A stretch of DNA of 28,189 nt from CANNDT01 sp945876205 (GTDB lineage Bacteria > Acidobacteriota > Vicinamibacteria > Vicinamibacterales > UBA2999): contig CANNDT010000055.1 of assembly GCA_947503365.1 (NCBI GenBank), positions 1 through 28,189 on the forward strand, in the 5' to 3' direction. The notes beneath the pieces are model-generated. The model was not told the origin of the DNA and made no database searches. It saw nothing but the letters and a program-made list of their open reading frames with translations. Below are positions 1 through 6,169 of this stretch, piece by piece. Numbering within the stretch: position 1 is the first letter of the stretch; every line of letters starts with the position of its first letter. Position numbers and translations under genes: made by a program.

Positions 1-2
1 AG

Positions 3-158
3 CTGGAGATCCCGCACTGGTTGTCGCTCGGCATCATCGTCGTGATCTTCGTCATCGCATTCATCTACGCCAAGGCGCAGGGGCCGGTTGAAAAGGCCGA
101 CGACCCGACGACGGAAGAAGCGGAAGCGTTGCTCGCCGAGGAAGCTGCTGAGAAGTGA
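3..158 (+). CDS. TerC-family integral membrane protein, C-terminal fragment
   Basis: Only the last 51 codons lie in the window; the frame is open from the left edge to TGA at 156-158. The visible part starts LEIPHWLSLGIIVVIFVIAF, a strongly hydrophobic segment, followed by a charged acidic tail rich in Glu and Ala. A segment of the type 'IPxWxSLGxI' plus one transmembrane helix is how TerC/Alx-family proteins (proposed metal exporters or tellurite-resistance-associated inner-membrane proteins) commonly end. That family match is from memory of the family and rests on one helix. The acidic tail (EEAEALLAEEAAEK) would be cytoplasmic or periplasmic depending on the missing helices. Another polytopic membrane protein is possible. 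Confidence 0.55.
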   Translation: MEIPHWLSLGIIVVIFVIAFIYAKAQGPVEKADDPTTEEAEALLAEEAAEK

Positions 159-447
159 CGCGTCGTTCTCAGTTCCTGGTTCCCTGTTCCGGGTTCGTGT
201 TCAGGTTCGGTTCACGGTTCGCGGTTCAGCGCGCAGGGTTCGGTGAGCCTAACTTTCACGAGTTGGAACCTCATCGGAGACTTTCTCCGGGGCATCGACG
301 GCCTGCGCTCTGCTGCGTAGGTACTAATCTGCCCGAGATGGAGAAAGCTCCATCGACGACGCGCCTCTTCACCGATTCTCGTGAGGATGGCAGGGCGACA
401 GGGGCGACATCTTGCACGGGATTGTGATTTAAGCTGGTTGTCGCCGG
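159..447. other. Intergenic stretch with GTTC-rich repeat and small hairpin
   Basis: No convincing gene. Positions 165-225 are made of closely spaced GTTC/GGTTC words, including the 26-nt sequence that recurs inverted at 3220-3245. Positions 337-354 form a perfect 7-bp hairpin (GATGGAG, AAAG loop, CTCCATC) with no following T-run, so it is not a typical intrinsic terminator. Short ORFs across it have arginine/proline-rich, shadow-like composition. Confidence 0.5.
186..211 (+). repeat. GTTC-rich dispersed repeat, copy 1
   Basis: This 26-nt sequence begins GTTCCGGGTTCG and ends CAGGTTCGGT. It is the exact reverse complement of 3220-3245. It lies 27 nt after the TerC-like stop codon, within about 60 nt of GTTC words at short, irregular spacing. 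Relative to the gene it follows, it points the same way as copy 2 does relative to the M28 peptidase gene. Confidence 0.75.
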
Positions 448-1446
448 ATGTCGATACGTATCGATTCCAGGCGGCGGCAGGTTCCGCGATCGGCTTCACC
501 CCGTAGGTCGCCTATGCATGCTGAGGTTCCACACGCATTCATCTCCAAAGAGGACGCGGAGATTTTCTCCTCGGCCCTCGAAGCCGTGCTGAGCGAGCTC
601 AGTTTCCTTGAACTCAAAGACTTGTATCTGTTCACAAACAAGAAGGTGGATCTGATCAAGGAAATCTGCATTGTGATCTCGTTTGACGGGGATTGGCAGC
701 CCTTCCTCGGCCACACTCGTGGCTACAACAATTCATCGAAACCTGCACGGCTGCAGATCGCGTCCCCGAGCCGCGTGCTGGATGTTTCCAGAGAGTGGCT
801 GAGACTCGGCAGACCTCGGGATACCGGCCGGGGCAGGCAACAGCACGCGGGTCGAGTGTTCGTCACTCGCGACCGTCTTCTCTGTGATGATCAGACCTTA
901 GGAACGTGGCAATGGGACGCGGGGAATCCGGTTGAAAGGCTTCGGCGATTCTATGACGACGTCGAGAAGGCCAGACTCGACGAAAAACTCCGTGTCGCCA
1001 TGGCCGCCGCTGGCGACGCCAAGCGCAAAGAATGGGACCGCGATCCTGCGGCCAAAGAGTTACTTTTCTCGGCCAAACAGCTCTTTCAACGAATCGAGCG
1101 AGAAGACTGCTTCGACCAGTTCTGCCGTGGCTTCGATTGGCAAAAACAGTTCGCCATTGACGAAGCACTGCGGGCCGGCATACGTGAGTGTGTTCTAGCC
1201 AAACTCAAAGGAGAGATTGGCGAATCGCTGGCCGAGGAGGCGCTCCGGTCTTCGGCGAGAGAACGCTTGCAGCGAACCGGTCAAGAAGACATGTTCCAGG
1301 AGATCTCGCGTCGAATAAGCACCATGCGAGTTCGGGAGGTGACTCCTCCCGTTCTCGCGAATTCCCGCGATGAACTGCAGTCGCTCCAACCGATATGCGA
1401 CGACCTTTTCAAGGTCCTTCGACCCAGGGGGAGTGGGTCAGTTTGA
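448..1446 (+). CDS. Hypothetical protein, unrecognised
   Basis: I do not recognise this protein (332 aa from ATG 448; 310 aa if it starts at the in-frame ATG at 514). The later start is attractive because the first 22 residues are Arg/Ser-rich and 451-464 is a perfect 14-nt palindrome better suited to a control site. No signal peptide or membrane helix is seen. The N-terminal part mixes helix-like and strand-like stretches (AEIFSSALEAVLSEL, then ICIVISFDGDW). The C-terminal half is charged and helical with paired basic and acidic residues. Codon use and base composition look more AT-rich than the flanking housekeeping genes, suggesting transfer. It converges with and overlaps the next gene by 9 nt. 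Residues about 85-150 are less protein-like, so an undetected frameshift there is possible. Confidence 0.5.
   Translation: MSIRIDSRRRQVPRSASPRRSPMHAEVPHAFISKEDAEIFSSALEAVLSELSFLELKDLYLFTNKKVDLIKEICIVISFDGDWQPFLGHTRGYNNSSKPARLQIASPSRVLDVSREWLRLGRPRDTGRGRQQHAGRVFVTRDRLLCDDQTLGTWQWDAGNPVERLRRFYDDVEKARLDEKLRVAMAAAGDAKRKEWDRDPAAKELLFSAKQLFQRIEREDCFDQFCRGFDWQKQFAIDEALRAGIRECVLAKLKGEIGESLAEEALRSSARERLQRTGQEDMFQEISRRISTMRVREVTPPVLANSRDELQSLQPICDDLFKVLRPRGSGSV
451..464. promoter_or_regulatory. Perfect 14-nt palindrome, possible operator
   Basis: TCGATACGTATCGA reads identically on both strands and lies about 50 nt upstream of the ATG at 514. It could be a dimeric repressor site for the downstream gene if translation starts at 514. 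No regulator gene is adjacent, so this is a structural observation only. Confidence 0.25.
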
Positions 1447-1956
1447 GAGCACCCGGCGACACAGCTCGCCGGTCCGTTGAACTCCACCAGAGTCCACAAC
1501 AAGCACCGCCAAGCCTCTCTTGAGCAGCCCACGTACGCACGCAATCGCTGCATGTGCGGTATTGGTCGGTTTCAATGGCAATTTATCTATGGTCGGGAAC
1601 TCGTGGACGATATGCGTTGAACCATTACGATTGAGCCATTCTTGAAACGTTGGCCTGCTATCTGAAGCATCCTCGCAGGAACGAAACGGATAGTAGACAA
1701 ACTCGGACGGGCCATTGGCGGTAGGACGATCCGCCTTCTTGCCGAGAAGAGAAACGATATGAAGTGGTGAGGCTTGAGGCAGATTCTGGACCCACCGATG
1801 GAGGATCTCGTCGTTGATTTGGGCTTCGCTCCTGCCGCTCGTCCCGCGGCCTGGACGCGCGCACGAAAAAAGCGGGCCGCAACCTGACGGCGTTGGCCAT
1901 TTCTTTAGGTTAAGTGGTTCTTTCTTGCCAGCGTTTAGCAATGTCCCGTCGATCAT
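1438..1956 (-). CDS. Protein tyrosine phosphatase-like protein with altered P-loop
   Basis: A 172-aa protein from the ATG at 1956; the frame stays open upstream to an ATG at 2067 (209 aa). Residues 115-163 follow the order of a dual-specificity phosphatase core: a strand plus FPTIDKLPL resembling the general-acid loop, an Ala-rich helix (TAHAAIACVRGLLKRG), a strand (LAVLVV), then DSGGVQRTG. In active family members the signature is H-C-x5-R-(S/T)-G. Here V154 and D155 occupy the His-Cys positions while G158, R161, T162 and G163 are kept. The nucleotides at this site read cleanly, so the change is not an obvious sequencing slip. Only nine residues follow the motif, shorter than the usual helical end. 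It would bind but not hydrolyse phosphoesters if the fold is right. The assignment rests on pattern only; an unrelated protein is quite possible. Confidence 0.4.
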   Translation of the reverse strand: MIDGTLLNAGKKEPLNLKKWPTPSGCGPLFSCARPGRGTSGRSEAQINDEILHRWVQNLPQASPLHIVSLLGKKADRPTANGPSEFVYYPFRSCEDASDSRPTFQEWLNRNGSTHIVHEFPTIDKLPLKPTNTAHAAIACVRGLLKRGLAVLVVDSGGVQRTGELCRRVLSN

Positions 1957-2122
1957 GCTCACGGCAGGAGGTTCATGATTGCCTCGATGCTCCAGACGTG
2001 ATCCGCAATACCTGCACCGGCTGCTCGATCCCCAACTCGCGGTTAAACCGCCGAAGGCTTGCGTCATCGCGGTTCGCGAGCAGCATCTGCAAATCCTCGG
2101 TCGATCGCAGGTTTGTAACCCG

Positions 2123-2443
2123 CTAGGCGTAATTGACGTTATTGACCAGACCCTGCTCGCCCGCGCTGGTCAGCAGCTTCTGCATCGCGGCGATCTCCGC
2201 CTGCCGAGTACGCCGGCGGACAAGGATCACGATGCCCGGATGCTCGCCCTCCGGACGCAGCGCGAGGACGTCGTTGCGGTTACACGACACGAATACCGCG
2301 TCATGCGTTCGTGCCCATTGCCACGCGTCGGCATCCGTCGTGGTGGTGGGCAGTACCTCGCGCAAACATGTGACCACATGCTCGCGATGGCGAAGCCAGT
2401 GGGCCAGGTCGTCAGGGACATCCTGATCCAGGAAGAACGTCAC
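2123..2443 (-). CDS. DUF5615 family PIN-like protein (putative toxin)
   Basis: A 106-aa protein beginning at GTG 2443. Its start overlaps the stop of the DUF433 gene as GTGA, so the two are translationally coupled. The N-terminus VTFFLDQDVPDDLAHWLRHR carries the typical DUF5615 opening, a strand ending in an acidic Leu-Asp-x-Asp followed by a helix. The centre has AWQWARTHDAVFVSCNRND, where acidic residues complete a PIN-like active site. DUF5615 proteins are small PIN-fold putative ribonucleases usually encoded after DUF433 proteins, in a toxin-antitoxin arrangement. Length fits the family. In-frame codons upstream of 2443 run through the DUF433 gene and are not used. RNase activity is family-based inference. 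Confidence 0.78.
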   Translation of the reverse strand: MTFFLDQDVPDDLAHWLRHREHVVTCLREVLPTTTTDADAWQWARTHDAVFVSCNRNDVLALRPEGEHPGIVILVRRRTRQAEIAAMQKLLTSAGEQGLVNNVNYA

Positions 2444-2700
2444 GCGTTCGGATCGTGCATCTGGACCGCTACGAGGTCGTCGATCTCCGCGCGATGATCC
2501 TCGTAGTAGGCCAGGCATTCGTACACGTGCGAGCGCTTCAAATCGGGGAAGCTGCGGCAGACCTCATCCACGGTGGCGCCATTGACGATGAGGCCGATGA
2601 CATCGTGAACGCCAATCCGCGTGCCTTCCACGCGCGCGTGCCCACCGCGGACGTCCGGTGACCGGACGATGTAACGGTACGATGCTGAAGTCGTCTCCAT
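2440..2700 (-). CDS. DUF433 domain protein (putative antitoxin)
   Basis: An 86-aa protein from ATG 2700. It contains the DUF433 pattern: a short N-terminal strand region (IVRSPDVRGGHARVEGTRI), then VHDVIGLIVNGATVDEVCRSFP and a second helix-turn-helix-like part ending LAYYEDHRAEID. DUF433 proteins are small HTH proteins commonly paired with DUF5615 and assumed to act as DNA-binding antitoxins. The open frame extends upstream to 3030, but that extension has no family resemblance and 2700 matches the family start. A TACAAT hexamer (2711-2716, minus strand) just upstream could be a -10 box. The pair lies in an accessory stretch. Confidence 0.8.
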   Translation of the reverse strand: METTSASYRYIVRSPDVRGGHARVEGTRIGVHDVIGLIVNGATVDEVCRSFPDLKRSHVYECLAYYEDHRAEIDDLVAVQMHDPNA

Positions 2701-2710
2701 GTGTAGCCCT

Positions 2711-2716
2711 ATTGTA
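2711..2716 (-). promoter_or_regulatory. Possible -10 box upstream of DUF433 gene
   Basis: Read on the minus strand, TACAAT differs from TATAAT at one position and ends 10 nt before ATG 2700, so a transcript would have little or no leader. No convincing -35 box is seen at 16-18 nt spacing, so support is weak. Confidence 0.25.
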
Positions 2717-3168
2717 GGACCCGCGTGCGTCAGATCGCGAGGAGTAGAAGCTTCGGGATGCCCCCGTCCAGAACAACGGACAGGGCCATTTCGAGCACGC
2801 ATTTGACGATGCCGGCGTCGCATTTTCTTCCCAAACCCGCAGGTCTCGAATCGACGTGCCGAGGCTTTCGCGGAGAAGACGAAGGAGAAGACCGGTGCGG
2901 GGGCACTCTTCGCCATGGTTATCGATACGGTTGCGCTGTGGCTGGACGAGACAGGGGACAAAGCCCTGGGGCGCGCTTGTCCGCTTTCCAGTGTGGCTGG
3001 GAGATCGCCGGCCGCTGCTATCGTCTTCACGCCGTGACCCTTGCCGCGCTTACTAGCAGCTGTTCCTGCCCGAAGGCATCGCGTTCGATGGGAATCGATT
3101 TAGTCGAACCGCCACAACCGCGCCATTTTTCAAGTAATTGGCGCGGGGAGAGAGTGCTGAGGAAATGA

Positions 3169-3193
3169 TGGTGAGCCCGGCAGGAATCGAACC
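3169..3193 (-). other. tRNA 3'-end fragment (T-loop, acceptor strand, CCA), possible att remnant
   Basis: On the minus strand this reads GGTTCGATTCC followed by TGCCGGGCTCACCA. That is the T-loop and 3' T-stem strand, a 7-nt acceptor strand CGGGCTC, discriminator A and CCA of a tRNA. The 5' side of the T-stem does not pair (TCCGG instead of the expected GCAGG) and no 5' acceptor strand GAGCCCG, D-arm or anticodon arm is found in the next 80 nt, so no functional tRNA is encoded. Such fragments are classic traces of integrases that use tRNA 3' ends as attachment sites. Confidence 0.6.
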
Positions 3194-3219
3194 GGACTCC
3201 CGGGACAGAAGAACCCCGC

Positions 3220-3245
3220 ACCGAACCTGAACACGAACCCGGAAC
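3220..3245 (-). repeat. GTTC-rich dispersed repeat, copy 2
   Basis: Exact reverse complement of 186-211 over 26 nt, within a longer stretch of GTTC-type words. It lies 34 nt downstream of the stop codon of the minus-strand M28 peptidase gene, in the same orientation relative to its gene as copy 1. Confidence 0.75.
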
Positions 3246-3278
3246 GTGGAACCCGGAACCGCGAACGGCGCGCTCGCG

Positions 3279-5051
3279 CTACCGGCGCGCCCCAGGCGTG
3301 AGTTGGGTCTCGCGCTGCTGGCCGGCGCGCATGTAGATCACCTTCACTGGCTGGTCCACCTTCAGCAACTCAAGCGCGTAGGTGTAGTCGTAGATGTTTG
3401 CGATCGACTGGCCCGCGATCTCGACGATGACGTCGCCCTTCATCAGGCCCGCCTGTTCGGCCGGACCGCCCCCCGTCACACCGCTGAGAAGCAGTCCCTT
3501 CACCTCGGTGGCATAGTCCGGGATCGTGCCGGTCGTCACACGTACGCCGGCGAGCGAGCCTCGGGACGTCGGCTGATCGACTTTCGTGAACTGAGGCGGC
3601 GGATCCGTGTCTTCGGTCGCCCGCGCGAGCGAGACGGCCATGTCGACGATGCGATCGAGATCCTCGTAGTTGATCTTGTCAGCCGTGTCCGATGGCTTGT
3701 GGTAGTCGACGTGTGCGCCGGTGGTGAACGCCAGGCTGGGCACGCTCGCCAGGTTGAAGCTGGCGACGTCGGTCGGCTGATAGGGATCCGGTTGAATCAC
3801 CAGATCGAAACCGGCCGCGACGTTGGCGCGTTCGAGGAGGCGCGTCCACACCGGGCTGGTGCCGGTGGCCTGGACGATCAGCTTGTTGTCCTGCATGCGC
3901 CCAACCATGTCGAAGTTGAAGTACGCCGCAAGTTGATCGATCGGCACCGGAGGCGCCGTCACGAATGCGTTCGAGCCGACGAGTCCGATTTCCTCGGCGG
4001 ACCAGAGGGCGAGCACCACGTTTCGCCGCCGCGGCTGCGTGGAGAGCGATTGCGCCATCGCGAGGACGGCGGACGTGCCCGACGCGTTGTCGTCCGCGCC
4101 GTGATGGATGCCGCCAACTTCTTCCTTCGACGCGAGGGAGTTGCCCTTGTCGCCACGTCCAAGGTGATCGTAGTGGGCACCGATGACGACCCAGGGCTTC
4201 TCGACGCCGGCCACTGGTGTGGTGGCGGGGAGGTAGGCGATGACATTCCGGCCGGTCTGCTTCACGCGGACGACCGACGTCGCCAGGTTGACCGTCACGC
4301 CAGGCAGCTCAAAGCCGGCGACATGCGGATTGCCGGAATCGAGCTCCTGCTGAATGTCACGCAACGGCTTGGGCGATGACGCGAACAGCGTGTTCGCCAC
4401 CTCGCCGGTGATGCTCGCGGCGGGAATGCCGGATCCGGCGATGGCGGTGTCGAAGGTCATCGGCACGAGCGTGCCCGCGTTTGGCGAGCGCGGCCCAGTG
4501 ACCACGAGCAACGCCTTGGCGCCGCGCTGCCGCGCAGCCTGCGCCTTGTATCGAAGGTCGGCGTAGCGGGCGAGCACGGCGCGCGCCTGCTGGTCGGCGT
4601 CCTCAGGAAAATAGCGGAGGACAAGGACGATCTTGTCCTTGACGTCGAGCGTCGCGTAACTGTCGTAGCCGAAGTTCTGCGACTCGGGGACGACGAGGCC
4701 ATAGCCGGCGAACACCACGGCGCCGCTGACCTCTGCGTCATCCGAGAACGAAAGCGCCTGGATGCCCTCTCGACTTCCGTTCATCCGGGTGCCGCCGTCG
4801 CGGCTGCCGGCCGTGAACTCGAACGGCACGAACATGTCGGCGTGGCCGGGAAGCGGCTTCGCGCCGGCCCGCGCGAGTTGCGCCGCGATGTAGTCACCGG
4901 CAATCCGTTCGCTCGGCGTGCCGGCCTCGCGCCCTTCGAGCCGATCCGAGGCGAGGAACTCGACGTGCGCCTTCGTCTTCGGCGCAACCGTCGTCTGCGC
5001 CTGAAGGGCCGCCGCTGTGACAAGCAGCGAGACGAGAAGCAGCTTCTTCAT
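3279..5051 (-). CDS. Secreted M28-family zinc aminopeptidase with PA and PDZ domains
   Basis: A 590-aa exported metallopeptidase. Residues 1-19 are a Sec signal peptide (MKKLLLVSLLVTAAALQAQ). Residues about 95-245 look like a protease-associated insert. The M28 catalytic domain follows with zinc ligands in order: H293 and D295 in GAHYDHLG, D320 in HHGADDNASG, the acid pair E353/E354 in WSAEEIGLVGS, D381 in FNFDMVGR and H451 in DYHKPSDT. Residues about 500-586 form a PDZ domain with the carboxylate-loop-like LLLSGV and a typical AEQAGLMKGDVIVEIAG core. The family removes N-terminal residues from peptides with a two-zinc centre. I chose ATG 5051 because it starts the signal peptide and overlaps the upstream stop as ATGA; the open frame extends 18 codons further. 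All metal ligands are present, so it should be active in the periplasm or outside the cell. Confidence 0.92.
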   Translation of the reverse strand: MKKLLLVSLLVTAAALQAQTTVAPKTKAHVEFLASDRLEGREAGTPSERIAGDYIAAQLARAGAKPLPGHADMFVPFEFTAGSRDGGTRMNGSREGIQALSFSDDAEVSGAVVFAGYGLVVPESQNFGYDSYATLDVKDKIVLVLRYFPEDADQQARAVLARYADLRYKAQAARQRGAKALLVVTGPRSPNAGTLVPMTFDTAIAGSGIPAASITGEVANTLFASSPKPLRDIQQELDSGNPHVAGFELPGVTVNLATSVVRVKQTGRNVIAYLPATTPVAGVEKPWVVIGAHYDHLGRGDKGNSLASKEEVGGIHHGADDNASGTSAVLAMAQSLSTQPRRRNVVLALWSAEEIGLVGSNAFVTAPPVPIDQLAAYFNFDMVGRMQDNKLIVQATGTSPVWTRLLERANVAAGFDLVIQPDPYQPTDVASFNLASVPSLAFTTGAHVDYHKPSDTADKINYEDLDRIVDMAVSLARATEDTDPPPQFTKVDQPTSRGSLAGVRVTTGTIPDYATEVKGLLLSGVTGGGPAEQAGLMKGDVIVEIAGQSIANIYDYTYALELLKVDQPVKVIYMRAGQQRETQLTPGARR

Positions 5052-6145
5052 TTCTTTCTCTCCGGTGCCGCTTTCAAGATCTTGAGCGCGGCCTCGTGAT
5101 TCCAATCAGCGAGATAGAGCTGTCCGGCGCTTCCGCCTCCGCGCGTCGACGTCCACGCGAGCCGCCGTCCATCAGGAGAGGGCACAGGCAGGCCATCGAA
5201 CCCGTCGGCATAGGTGACGCGCACCGGCTCTTTCAAGCCAGCGACGTCCACCATGAACACCTCGAAGTTCTCAAAACCAAGCTTGTTCGAGGCAAACAAC
5301 AGGTACTGACCCGACGGATGAATGTAGGGCGCCCAGCTCATGGAGCCGAAGTCGGTCACCTGGCGCTGGTCGGTGCCGTCCAGCTTCATCGTCCAGACGT
5401 TGGCGATGAGACCGCTCTCGTCGAATCGGCGCCAGACGATGCGCGTGCCGTCGGGCGAGAAGAACGGCCCGCCGTCGTAGCCGTTGACGTTGGTCAGCCG
5501 CCTCTGACCGGTGCCGTCGGCCCGCATGATGTAGATCTCGGCGAAGAAGCTTGGATCCACGTCGAGCTGCTTCTGCTCGGCGGGCGAGAGCGCGCGGTTG
5601 TAGGCATCGCGCATCGACGAGAACGCGATCCACTGGCCGTCCGGCGAGTAGCTGCCTTCGGCGTCGTAGCCGCGCGCGTTCGTCAGGCGCGTGTAGCTCT
5701 TGCCCTTCTCGGAGTACGCGTAAATCTCGAACTCGGGGTCGTAGTCCCACGAGTAGCGGCGCTCCTTGCCCGAGGCGCGGAAGTCGAGCTCTTCCTGCTG
5801 GAAGGTCCTGGACCGCGGGTCGTGATGCGTCGACGCGAAGAGGATCTGATCCGTGCCGGGGCGGAAGAACGAGCACGTCGTCTTGCCGTATCCGGGCGAA
5901 ATGCGCGTCGTCTCGCCCGACGAGAAGTCGAGCGCGTAGATCTGGTAGAAGGGATTTCCGGGCTCGCGCTCGCTCTGAAAGACGATCCGCTGGCCGTCGG
6001 GCGACCAGTAGCCCTCGCCGGCGCGGCGCCCTTCGACCGTCAGCCGGCGGACGCGGGAGAGAAGGTCGCGCTCCTGCGGCTGAACGGCCGGCTGGGCCGT
6101 CACAACAGTGAGCAGTAGCGGGAAAACAAGGGGCCACCTGGGCAT
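5048..6145 (-). CDS. Exported TolB-like beta-propeller (PD40 repeat) protein
   Basis: A 365-aa protein with an N-terminal signal peptide (MPRWPLVFPLLLTVVTAQ). Several PD40/WD40-like blades follow, visible as repeats of the 'YSPDGQ-I-F-S' type: GYWSPDGQRIVFQSE, GSYSPDGQWIAFSS, PFFSPDGTRIVWRR, PYIHPSGQYLLFAS and PVPSPDGRRLAWTS. Between them are 'IYIMRADGTGQRRLT'-like strands. This is the TolB-type propeller, usually a protein-binding scaffold rather than an enzyme. It lacks the TolB N-terminal domain, so it is not TolB itself. Its stop overlaps the M28 peptidase start by 4 nt, so the two are translationally coupled and probably act together, perhaps in peptide binding and degradation (inference). 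Only 24 nt separate it from the divergent PBP1A gene, so the two promoters must sit within each other's genes. Confidence 0.85.
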   Translation of the reverse strand: MPRWPLVFPLLLTVVTAQPAVQPQERDLLSRVRRLTVEGRRAGEGYWSPDGQRIVFQSEREPGNPFYQIYALDFSSGETTRISPGYGKTTCSFFRPGTDQILFASTHHDPRSRTFQQEELDFRASGKERRYSWDYDPEFEIYAYSEKGKSYTRLTNARGYDAEGSYSPDGQWIAFSSMRDAYNRALSPAEQKQLDVDPSFFAEIYIMRADGTGQRRLTNVNGYDGGPFFSPDGTRIVWRRFDESGLIANVWTMKLDGTDQRQVTDFGSMSWAPYIHPSGQYLLFASNKLGFENFEVFMVDVAGLKEPVRVTYADGFDGLPVPSPDGRRLAWTSTRGGGSAGQLYLADWNHEAALKILKAAPERKK

Positions 6146-6169
6146 CAGCGAAAGGTTACCATCGAAGTC

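Larger units (their letters stand above)
2701..3278. other. Gene-poor 578-nt stretch at the island edge
   Basis: No gene I can support. It contains a tRNA 3'-end fragment (3169-3193), the second copy of the GTTC repeat (3220-3245) and a tiny plus-strand ORF at 2915-3037 (40 codons, opening MVIDTVALWLDETGDKALGR). That ORF reads protein-like with an open, protein-like frame just upstream and may be the remnant of a lost gene. Longer ORFs in other frames have shadow-like composition. This looks like a degraded junction between the accessory genes and the peptidase operon. Confidence 0.45.

Noticed and set aside
337..354. Hairpin as an intrinsic terminator for the TerC-like gene
   Set aside because: Stem is only 7 bp, about 180 nt from the stop codon, and no T-run follows.
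2725..3168. Plus-strand ORF of 147 codons in the gap after the DUF433 gene
   Set aside because: Cys/Arg/Ser-rich shadow-like composition, no motif, and it runs into the tRNA fragment.
3169..3245. A complete tRNA gene on the minus strand
   Set aside because: Only the T-loop, acceptor 3' strand and CCA are present; there is no matching 5' acceptor strand, D-arm or anticodon arm and the T-stem does not pair.
3246..4379. Plus-strand ORF of 377 codons opposite the M28 peptidase
   Set aside because: Antisense shadow; the minus strand has all peptidase motifs while this frame has low-complexity Arg/Asp-rich composition.
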